From NCBI GenBank assembly GCA_044227705.1, contig JBGAWE010000114.1, forward strand, positions 1-14,004: a DNA stretch of 14,004 nt, read 5' to 3'. A model generated the notes under the pieces. That model ran no database searches. It saw only the letters and a list, made by a program, of their open reading frames with translations, and had not been told where the DNA came from. Positions 9,801 to 14,004 of this stretch are shown here, one piece after another (the first letter of the stretch is position 1; each line of letters begins with the position of its first letter). The position numbers and the translations under genes were made by a program. The DNA comes from JANOQP01 sp044227705 (lineage in GTDB: Bacteria; Bacteroidota; Bacteroidia; Chitinophagales; Saprospiraceae).

Positions 9801-10509
9801 GCCCCGTCGATGGGCCGAACGTGATGGTCACGCAGCGGCCGTCCGGCGCGTCGAGGGCGATGGGGCCAGGCCCCGGCTCGCCGTTAATTTCGGCATCGGC
9901 CGGGATGGTCCACAGATAGCCGCCCGCGCCCGTCACGGGAGGCACGCAGTAGGTGCCGTGTCCGTTGGGGCACATCGTCGTCGGGCCGGTCATCGCGCCC
10001 GTCGGGCCGACCTGTGGGGCCGACACGCAGTTGGCGGGCGTGACCGAGATCTGGAAGTTGCAGTTGTCGCCCGCCCAACCGTCGATGAGCAGGTAGTAGT
10101 TCGTCCCCACCAGCATGTTGTTGACGGTGATGTTCTGCTGGGTCGTGCCGCAGCCGCTGCAGCCTCCGTTGCAGGCGATGAAATTCTCGCCGCAGCCGCC
10201 GTAGAGGGCGATTTGGCAGCCGTTGCCGTCCGTGCAGTTTGACGGCGTGACCGAGAAGGTCGCCGACGTGCAGCCAGCGATGAAGCCGAGCCACTGGTCG
10301 TTCTCGATGGAGCCGCAAAAGAAGGGGACGCCGCCCGGCGCGTAGCCCGTCGTCTGACTCAAGATGCCGTTGAAGTTGCAGTAGATGCAGGCATCGTCGC
10401 AGTCGTCCGCGGGGGGCGAGTTGGGCGGGAAGCAGGCGGGGGGGATTTGAGCGTTAAGCCCGAGGGACAAGCTCAAAAAGAAAAGACAAGTGAGTAGCCT
10501 TTGTACCAT
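3895..10509 (-). CDS. Giant T9SS type B secreted protein with 20 Ig-like repeats
   Basis: The protein has 2204 residues when started at ATG 10507-10509, giving the signal peptide MVQRLLTCLFFLSLSLGLNA. The frame stays open 32 codons further upstream (to 10605), but that start would put a charged non-signal segment in front. Residues 21-160 are a Cys-rich module (DDCDDACIYC, then FFCGSIENDQWLGF) typical of large Saprospiraceae surface proteins. Residues about 165-262 are a PKD-like domain (GTYCVPPVTGAGGYLWTIP). Residues 270-372 hold two short GCDS repeats. Residues 379-1949 are 20 Ig-like units. Residues about 1950-2022 are an SprB-like repeat (TGGTPPYQYSF, then GCKYSTTFDIAEPP). Residues 2109-2204 are the type B sorting domain. 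The expected path is Sec export, then T9SS transport across the outer membrane, with an adhesin or gliding-type surface role inferred. A strong terminator follows. No clear Bacteroidota promoter (TAnnTTTG) or Shine-Dalgarno sequence was found upstream. Confidence 0.93.
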   Translation of the reverse strand: MVQRLLTCLFFLSLSLGLNAQIPPACFPPNSPPADDCDDACIYCNFNGILSQTTGYAPGGVPFFCGSIENDQWLGFIAGCTSATFSVTPSNCTDGNGCQIALYGGCGENFIACNGGCSGCGTTQQNITVNNMLVGTNYYLLIDGWAGDNCNFQISVTPANCVSAPQVGPTGAMTGPTTMCPNGHGTYCVPPVTGAGGYLWTIPADAEINGEPGPGPIALDAPDGRCVTITFGPSTGPKQVCVKPANSCFQGTQICKTVNVQPLVPTQLPPAIVCFEQADLYNLPWGDPINTTPGTQNYQTTITTATGCDSVVKKTVTVKPPLLTTLPPKVICQGDCVTVGGQQFCDSGNQSVTVNTYQGCDSTINFNLTVLEPIADIIGGGTITCTNQSITLNSAPPVSGAPVKVWKKIPGNTTVGTGASVTITSPGTYVLTVTLTQGGVQCTKADTVTIQGNNTAPTLGVTGGIIGCAATTATLNATTNAPPTPTWNWTGPGGFTSTVQSPVVSQQGTYNVTVTNSTNGCTATTTATVTGNTTPPSVTTQGSTLTCTVNSTTVSATSSANPSGYLWSGPGGFSSTLASPTVTSPGTYNLTVTDTGNGCTSTANAVVNLDNAQPNAGASASGNIGCNNPTITLNGSSTTPNVSYAWTGPNGFSSAAQNPSASDIGTYTVTVTGTNGCTNTAPVTVNGSLAAPNASATGGTITCTATQIQLNGGSPTPNVTYSWSGPGGFSSTLEDPFVTAPGNYSLVVTNPINGCTSTASANVPTDLAAPTASATGGVIDCVAGAVTLNGSTGTAGATIEWSGPGGFTSTQNNPTVTQQGTYTLTATGTNGCTNTADAIVTLDAGVPVSFANGGELNCTNTTVTVTGGTSTPGATFSWTLPDGSTSTSGSFLVGTPGDYVLTAVAANGCKSVATAFVTQDIAQPGAQAQGGQVTCTTPSFQISSTSPTNPVTYSWSGPSTFSSTDQNPIVTDPGNYIVTITGPNGCTSTATAILTADVNTPVAVGTGGTLTCSAVAITLQGSVNINGSSFQWMGPNSFTTISQNPVVSEPGNYTLNVTSPNGCTDATTVDVLQNITQPGAVAVGNTISCKNPSVTINGNSQTAGVTFAWTGPNSFSSTNPDPTVSVTGDYHLVTTDPVNGCTSETIAVVDADKALPDFSITGGELTCANPSINLGSVVDSTAATLSWSGPGAFASTLPDPAVTVKGDYKLVVTGKNGCTDERTVTVTEDKVAPNATATGGTLTCLITQIPLDGGSTTPNATYAWTGPNNYTSNLSDPLIDVAGTYQLVVTGPNGCTNTASATVNLNGAFPPLTTAVSNVLDCNAPKATITATSTVNGVTYQWAGPNNFESFDQKPEVTVSGTYTVTITDPGNGCTSKEDQVVTEDFLKPQNVLADGGTIDCISGSYQLKGSTTSTGVTYAWSGPNGYASTAQNPTVTNDGEYTLVVKLPNGCTDSDTAYIFKNTLSPDVSVVSPGLILDCNTPTQSVTGSTTTANTTTGWTGPNGFTATTGNITVSAPGAYLFTVTSTVNGCVTSESITFTANFNKPQNITVTGATLTCAAPGANIEASTTTPTVGYLWDGPPGFAGAASKKVFVTIPGTYTVYIQVLVNGCVDSAKVTVLSDKVPPANVAAIGATATCKDPNPEISVSSTTSNVTFVWTNDQGLGWTDAGDLISSDGEGEYYVVATNPVNGCTAADTVVVDANKLAPTVTTSVSNIITCTVPTATISATPATGVKYKWSGPNGFTSTLQSPSVTATGTYTVTVTRDDNGCTAKKTIVVLSDGSIPVVQVSGTVITCKDPASQLVASTDKQVKWKWNGPGIVAPKDTIPNPSVTVPGTYTVIATDVKSGCTGVATFPVTTDTQSPTVSIAQPGQFTCSDTIITVSATASPAGVSFDWTTADGNIISAPTAQQIQVDAVGDYVLLVTNPNNGCTATKSTTVTANSAVPSGLVFDDHDVRCFGETNGYSTIASVTGGTPPYQYSFEGGPYGSTTTFTNLPAGVYQVGVLDALGCKYSTTFDIAEPPQIVVDLGPDTLIRLGDSLLIDFSNVVNIPNSQIQQMAWSGSFIGCDTCPAFWMKPLNSQVLSLTVIDTLGCRALDVRFIEVDKQRHIYVPSAFAPDSDDNNLFYIFGGQDVLEIEQFQVFDRWGERVHNYTHFAPNDPTSGWDGTFRNNKADPAVFVWWARIKFIDNVVKTYKGSVTLTR
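3898..4185 (-). other. T9SS type B C-terminal sorting domain (CHU_C type) of the Ig-array giant
   Basis: These last 96 codons encode IYVPSAFAPDSDDNN, then FQVFDRWGERV, SGWDGTFRNN, FVWWARIKF and TYKGSVTLTR. This order of blocks (P..F.P, FDRWG, WDG, YKG.V.L.R at the extreme C-terminus) is that of the gliding-motility-associated C-terminal domain used as a type B T9SS export signal. The usual NGDGIND loop is replaced by DSDDNN. The segment just before it (VDLGPDTLIRLGDSL) is matched in the neighbouring giant. Confidence 0.9.
4444..4662 (-). other. SprB-like repeat between Ig array and sorting domain
   Basis: About 73 codons encode VRCFGETNGYSTIASVTGG, then PPYQYSFEGGPYGSTTTF, LPAGVYQVGVLDALGC and FDIAEPP. 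This is the layout of the SprB repeat found in gliding-motility adhesins of Flavobacterium (C.G..G...V.GGT.PY.YS, AG.Y.V.V.D..GC, I.EP). A single copy is present, so the bulk of the protein is Ig-like rather than SprB-like. Confidence 0.8.
4663..9375 (-). repeat. Array of 20 tandem Ig-like units, about 231 bp each, coding
   Basis: Residues 379-1949 of the giant protein divide into 20 units of 76-84 residues. The consensus runs GGxITC, then YxWSGPxGFSST, NPxVTxPGxYxLxVT, NGCTxTAxxxV, and a short linker with a Pro. Every unit I read holds exactly two Cys and a core Trp between them. The period is also visible in the DNA. The plus-strand word gtgcagccgttg (or close variants), encoding the NGC motif, starts at 6623, 6854, 7085, 7319, 7550, 7781, 8012, 8243, 8477, 8711 and 8945. 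The spacings are 231 or 234 bp. Units are clearly homologous but diverged; none looks like a recent exact copy. Confidence 0.95.
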
Positions 10510-10658
10510 GTTGAAATACTGGGTTTGATAGCCTTGATTAACTGGTCGGAAGGGGATTCCTTTATTCTTCAATGGCAGCCGGGCGGCAGGAAAATCGGGG
10601 CGCATGCTTTAAAAACGCCGCAATATCGAAATTCCCCAAAACCTCGCCCCACCGCATT
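10510..10658. other. Gap between the two giant genes, no feature recognised
   Basis: These 149 nt separate two minus-strand genes. I looked for a terminator on the minus strand after stop 10659-10661 and found only a weak 4-bp GGCG/CGCC pairing. I found no convincing promoter motif. Part of the stretch is the open frame upstream of the chosen start of the Ig-array gene. Co-transcription of the two giants is therefore possible but not shown. Confidence 0.4.
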
Positions 10659-13064
10659 TCATCTTGCCAACAGCACGTCGCCCTTGTATGTCTTTGTTTC
10701 GCCATCCGTGAAAAGCACGTCGGCCCACCACACAAAGACGCCGGGCTGCATCTCGCGCCCGCCGCGCGTCCCGTCCCAGCCGAGCGAGGGCTGGTTGGGC
10801 TGGAAGTCTCGGTTTTCGAAAAGAAGCTCGCCCCACCGGTCGAAGACCCGGAGCGTCCTCACTTTGGCGATGTCCGCCCCGCCGAAGACGGTGAACATCG
10901 AGTTGGCATCCTTCGCCCCCGGCTTGAAGACCGTCGGTGCGTACAGTTTTCGTTCCGCTTTGACCTCGACCAGTTTCTGGTCGGTGGCCCGGCAGCCGTG
11001 CTCGTCGAGGGCCGTGATGGAAAGCAGCCATGTGTGCAGCGGCCGGATGGTCTGGACGGGCATCCCCGCCTCTGCGGGGTTCAAAAGGGGAGACCAGATG
11101 AGCGTGTCAACCGCTGCCTGAGGCGGCAGGATTTGGGCAAAAACCGCGAGGCTGTCGCCGAGTTCGACCACCACGTCCGGCCCTAGGTCGACCGAAAGGG
11201 CGTTCGCCGCCGCCAGTTCGATGGTGTCGAGCCGCTCGCAGCCGAGCGCGTCCTGTGTCCTTATTTCATAGAAACCGGCCGTCAATCCGCCCCAAAAGCT
11301 CTGGCTGGATAGCGGGCCGCCGTTCAGCGAGAACAGGTACGGCTCCGTGCCGCCCGCGACCGGCCCCGCCGAAATCGAGCCGACGGACTGGCCGGCGCAG
11401 GGGATTTCGCCGATTTGGATGGAAAGGGCCGTCGGCCGGTCGGCTTCCGCGACCTGCGCCGTGTCCCTTGCCAAGCATCCGAGCGCGCCCCTGACGACCG
11501 AGATTTCATATTCGCCCGGCTGGTCGACGTTCAAAAACCTGTCCGCTGCTGCGATGACCGACAGCCCGTCCTTTTTCCATGAATAGGAGATGTCCGGCCC
11601 GACCGAGGTGGCCACCCCACCCAGTTTCAGGCTGCCGCCCGAGCAGTCGAGTGTCCCGTCTGGCCCCGCGTCGGCCGTCGGGCTTTGTTGGATGAAGACC
11701 GTTACCACTACGTCGTCGCTCGGGCAGGGCGGCTCGCCATCAACGGTGTACTTGAACTTGTAAAAGCCCGAAAGGAGGTACTTCGTGGCCAGCATCCCAA
11801 GCCCCGGCGAAAAACCCGGCGCGGGCGGGTTCGATGGAAATTCCGACCAGTCGCCCCCGAGTTGCGGATTGCCGCCGATGTACGGGAACAGCAAGACGTA
11901 CTGTTCGTCCCCCTCACAGAAAGTCGCCGGGGCCGCCGTGCTCCCGGCATCGGCCGCCCGGCCGACCGTCAATTTTTGAACAGAAGAATCCGGGCAGCCC
12001 GGCGGCGGCGCCGGCACGAGGCTGAAACGGATTTCATAAACCCCTGAATCAGAGCCGTTTGCGTTGAAAAAATTGCCCGCTATGGTCGCCGGGTTCGTCC
12101 CGCTCGGCTCGGAGGAGATTGTCCAAACGCCTGGCTCGGCCGTCACCTGCAAGGTCTTCAAATTGAGCTGCCCGCCCGAGTTGCAGAGCGGTGGTGGTGC
12201 TTTCGTCTCCACCGACGGGCAAACGCAATGCTCCACCGTCACGCCGACTTGGTAAACTTTCTGAGGACAAGGAGCCGCGGCCGCGGCCGTCGTGTACTTG
12301 AAAAAATAAAGCCCCGCCGCCACCCCGTCGAAATCCAAAACAGGAAGGCTGCCCGCCGCGCCCGAGCTACCAACCTCCGTCCAGTTTCCGGTCAAATCCC
12401 CGCCGGTCACGAGAGTCGAAAAGTCGAGCGTCGAGCCGAAAATCGGGTTGTCGCAGACCGTCGCCGACGGTGCCACGAAGGCCGAGGTGGGCTGGCCGAC
12501 CTCGATTCTCACCGAGTCAAAAAGGGTGGCTGAACAGACGGGATTGATCCCGTAGTTCACCGAAATCAGGCTGTAAGTTGTTGATAAAGAAGGGCTTATG
12601 TTTTTCAAAAAACTCCCCACGAGGCCGACGGCTTGGGTGAAACTGTTTGTCCCGTCCGTCCAGTTGACAGTGAACGGCCCGTCGCCCGTGCAACTGAAAA
12701 CCAGCGCCGCCGACTGACCGTCGCAGATGCTGTCGGTCGAAAGCGAGAGCGTCGCCGAGGGCGTCGGGCGGAAGACGATCGGCTGCCCCAGCGAGACCGA
12801 GCGGCACGGGTCGCCCAAATCCGGCAGCCCGCCGACGACGCTCGTGGCGACGGCAGAGACGAAGTATGTTTTCCCAAAAACGAGCGGCGGCTGAAAGAAG
12901 AACTTCGGCTCCGAATTGACCAAGAGCGGGTTGCCGAAAGCCGCCACCGTCCCGTCGTGGAGGACGAAAAGGAGCGTGTCGTCGCCGTCCAAGAACTCGC
13001 CGCCGAGGAAACTGGCGAACATCGCCTCGCAAACCGGAGTTTCGACCAGCCATCTGCCCGCGTC
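10659..13064 (-). CDS. Large T9SS type B surface protein, main part downstream of a frameshift
   Basis: This is the C-terminal 801 codons of the second giant, ending at TGA 10659-10661. The first conventional start in this frame is ATG 13020-13022, but it has no signal peptide and falls in the middle of a domain. Protein similarity continues upstream to about 13064, where the frame joins the neighbouring fragment, so I treat both as one gene. Domains in order: a module ending QPIVFRPTPSAT (12753-13064); several Ig/PKD-like domains with Cys (CDGQSAALVFSCTGDGP, CVCPSVETKAPPPLC, GCPDSSVQKLTV); a unit TADAGPDGTLDC to GALGC resembling the units of the neighbour's array; an SprB-like repeat (GGTEPYLFSLNGGPL); DLGPDVVVELGDSL; and the type B sorting domain. 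A surface-exposed, adhesin-like role is inferred from the domains. The break may inactivate the gene, since the export signal would be out of frame with the N-terminus. Confidence 0.85.
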   Translation of the reverse strand, partial: DAGRWLVETPVCEAMFASFLGGEFLDGDDTLLFVLHDGTVAAFGNPLLVNSEPKFFFQPPLVFGKTYFVSAVATSVVGGLPDLGDPCRSVSLGQPIVFRPTPSATLSLSTDSICDGQSAALVFSCTGDGPFTVNWTDGTNSFTQAVGLVGSFLKNISPSLSTTYSLISVNYGINPVCSATLFDSVRIEVGQPTSAFVAPSATVCDNPIFGSTLDFSTLVTGGDLTGNWTEVGSSGAAGSLPVLDFDGVAAGLYFFKYTTAAAAAPCPQKVYQVGVTVEHCVCPSVETKAPPPLCNSGGQLNLKTLQVTAEPGVWTISSEPSGTNPATIAGNFFNANGSDSGVYEIRFSLVPAPPPGCPDSSVQKLTVGRAADAGSTAAPATFCEGDEQYVLLFPYIGGNPQLGGDWSEFPSNPPAPGFSPGLGMLATKYLLSGFYKFKYTVDGEPPCPSDDVVVTVFIQQSPTADAGPDGTLDCSGGSLKLGGVATSVGPDISYSWKKDGLSVIAAADRFLNVDQPGEYEISVVRGALGCLARDTAQVAEADRPTALSIQIGEIPCAGQSVGSISAGPVAGGTEPYLFSLNGGPLSSQSFWGGLTAGFYEIRTQDALGCERLDTIELAAANALSVDLGPDVVVELGDSLAVFAQILPPQAAVDTLIWSPLLNPAEAGMPVQTIRPLHTWLLSITALDEHGCRATDQKLVEVKAERKLYAPTVFKPGAKDANSMFTVFGGADIAKVRTLRVFDRWGELLFENRDFQPNQPSLGWDGTRGGREMQPGVFVWWADVLFTDGETKTYKGDVLLAR
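10662..10955 (-). other. T9SS type B C-terminal sorting domain of the second giant
   Basis: The last 98 codons encode KLYAPTVFKPGAKDANSMF, then LRVFDRWGELLF, LGWDGTRGGREM, GVFVWWADVLF and TYKGDVLLAR. Block order and the extreme C-terminal Arg match the sorting domain of the neighbouring giant. The loop normally rich in Asp/Gly/Asn reads GAKDANS, diverged from the family consensus NGDGIND. Confidence 0.9.
11211..11420 (-). other. SprB-like repeat in the second giant
   Basis: About 70 codons encode IQIGEIPCAGQSVGSISAG, then GGTEPYLFSLNGGPL, LTAGFYEIRTQDALGC and DTIELAAA. It lies in the same place as the SprB-like repeat of the Ig-array giant, just before the DLGPD segment and the sorting domain. 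Confidence 0.75.
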
Positions 13065-13866
13065 AGTCGGCGCAATCGTGGCTTCCTGAAAGCGCAGCCG
13101 TGCAGCCTGCAGCGTCGGTTATCGTCAGTGAAAAACTGGACGGGCTGGGCTGCGGGTCGCTCAAAAAACCGGCTCCGTTGAACGCCCCGGCCAGCCCGGC
13201 GATGGCGAAAGGCGGCTTCCCGCCGACTATGTCGAACGAGAGGGCGAACGTTGCGCCCGTCGCGTCGCAAGTCTTTTTCAGGTTGGAAATTGACGGCGGC
13301 TGGTTGAAAACGACGGCCACCGTGTCGGCACCCGAGCAGCCGTTCTGGCTGATTTTCCATTCAAACAAAAAAATCCCGCTGTCGGAAACCGTCGCCGAGC
13401 CGCTGGCCGAGCCGGTGTTTGAAAAATTGACAACCGCGCCCGCCGGTTTCGAGACGATGCTCCAAAGACCGGTCGCGCCGACCGCCGGTTGGTTCGCCGA
13501 GAAGATGGACGTCGTGCCGCACGGCGATTGGTCGAGGCCCGCGTCCGCCGTCGGGACGGCGTAGAAAACCACCGGCTGCCCGGCGGAGACGGAGAGGCAT
13601 TGGTCGCCCGTCAAGTTCGGCAAGCCGCCGACCGCGTTGCCGACGACGTGGCTGATGAAATAGGTCTGCCCGGCCGTCATTTTCGCCGGGTCGAATCCGA
13701 ACTGGCCGGTCTGATTTATCGAAATGATCGTCCCGAGCGTCGTCGAGTTGAGGTCGTGGAGGACGAAAGCGGCGGCGTCGTTGCCATCGGGCGAGGCCCC
13801 GATCGGAGGCCCGGCCTGAACCGTCGAGCCCATGCAGGCCGTCAGAATCGCGGTCGGCATCTGCCC
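12753..13866 (-). repeat. Two copies of a module within the second giant
   Basis: Copy A (13537-13866) and copy B (12753-13064) align along their length. Matching blocks are DGNDAAAFVLHD with DGDDTLLFVLHD, GQTYFISHVVGNAVGGLPNL with KTYFVSAVATSVVGGLPDL, and CLSVSAGQPVVFYAVPTA with CRSVSLGQPIVFRPTPSA. Each is preceded by a similar segment (TDANGCSTTVSGSKTCPC; TDAAGCTAALSGSHDC). This pairing shows that the two frames on either side of the break belong to one protein. Confidence 0.85.
13059..13071 (-). other. Frameshift junction in the second giant gene
   Basis: On the minus strand the upstream frame reads TGC GCC GAC TGA and stops at 13063-13065. The downstream frame reads GAC GCG GGC from 13064. 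Skipping one base here gives CADDAGRW, which aligns without gaps at this point to CVSAAGQM in copy A of the duplicated module. The net change is one extra base, or four. The local sequence GACTGAC would fit a small slipped duplication. The stop is followed by C, a weak-termination context, but no CTT slip codon or closely spaced Shine-Dalgarno-like stimulator is seen. Confidence 0.8.
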
Positions 13867-14004
13867 GGCGGCGGAGACGCAGGGGCATGTTTTCGACCCC
13901 GAGACCGTGGTCGAGCAGCCGTTCGCGTCGGTGATCTCGAAATCAAAACCGGTTCCGCTTGGGACTGCAGGCGAATTGAAATTCACCCCGACCAGCGGCG
14001 CGCC
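13063..14004 (-). CDS. N-terminal-side fragment of the second giant, truncated by the frameshift and by the window edge
   Basis: The frame is open from the window edge (GAPLVGVNFNSPAVPSG) to TGA 13063-13065, 313 codons. The GTG at 13984-13986 could be called as a start, but there is no signal peptide and the frame continues upstream, so the real start lies outside the window. Content: the end of one domain (FDFEITDANGC), copy A of the duplicated module (13537-13866), a PKD/Ig-like stretch (GATGLWSIVSKPAGAVVNF to FLFEWKISQNGC), then CDATGATFALSFDIVGGKPP and TDAAGCTAALSGSHDC. The protein stops in the middle of the repeat pattern. As it stands the product lacks the type B sorting domain and would not be a T9SS substrate. 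Confidence 0.85.
   Translation of the reverse strand, partial: GAPLVGVNFNSPAVPSGTGFDFEITDANGCSTTVSGSKTCPCVSAAGQMPTAILTACMGSTVQAGPPIGASPDGNDAAAFVLHDLNSTTLGTIISINQTGQFGFDPAKMTAGQTYFISHVVGNAVGGLPNLTGDQCLSVSAGQPVVFYAVPTADAGLDQSPCGTTSIFSANQPAVGATGLWSIVSKPAGAVVNFSNTGSASGSATVSDSGIFLFEWKISQNGCSGADTVAVVFNQPPSISNLKKTCDATGATFALSFDIVGGKPPFAIAGLAGAFNGAGFLSDPQPSPSSFSLTITDAAGCTAALSGSHDCAD

Noticed and set aside
10595..10620. Weak inverted repeat GGCG/CGCC with a T run between the two giants
   Set aside because: The stem is only 4 bp with a long loop, and the T run lies inside the loop rather than after the stem, so it does not support a terminator.
13059..13071. Programmed +1 frameshift of the prfB type
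   Set aside because: TGA followed by C is present, but there is no CTT slip codon, and the nearest AGGA-like element is about 20 nt upstream rather than a few. A simple indel is more likely.

Overview
The window most likely comes from a member of the Bacteroidota, probably Saprospiraceae or a close relative, with fairly GC-rich DNA (about 60% by eye). Two adjacent genes end in the gliding-motility/type IX secretion (T9SS) type B C-terminal sorting domain, preceded by SprB-like repeats. The N-terminal module of one of them resembles those of large Saprospiraceae surface proteins. Translation starts have no clear Shine-Dalgarno sequence, as is common in this phylum. The family-level assignment is inference; no marker gene is present.

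Layout: (1) positions 1-256, plus strand, hold the last 84 codons of a gene whose C-terminus looks like a beta-sandwich. It converges on the next gene with 24 nt between the stops. (2) 281-3706, minus strand, encodes a 1141-residue Sec-exported caspase-fold (peptidase C14) protein with an intact His/Cys pair and many TPR repeats. (3) 3833-3868 holds a strong rho-independent terminator that ends the upstream giant gene. (4) 3895-10509, minus strand, encodes a 2204-residue predicted T9SS surface protein with 20 consecutive Ig-like units of about 77 residues. Each unit keeps one Cys, one Trp and a second Cys. (5) 10659-14004, minus strand, is a second large T9SS type B protein whose N-terminus lies outside the window. 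Its reading frame is broken once, near 13062-13071.

The three minus-strand genes are read in the order frameshifted giant, Ig-array giant, caspase-TPR. I see no terminator in the 149 nt between the two giants, so they may share a transcript. The terminator after the Ig-array gene suggests that the caspase gene is transcribed separately, apart from possible readthrough. Functionally this looks like a cell-surface locus: two exported, probably outer-membrane-attached, adhesin-like proteins beside a predicted periplasmic caspase-like peptidase. No T9SS machinery and no PorP/SprF-like partner gene is visible. Any functional link between the caspase and the surface proteins is inference from proximity.
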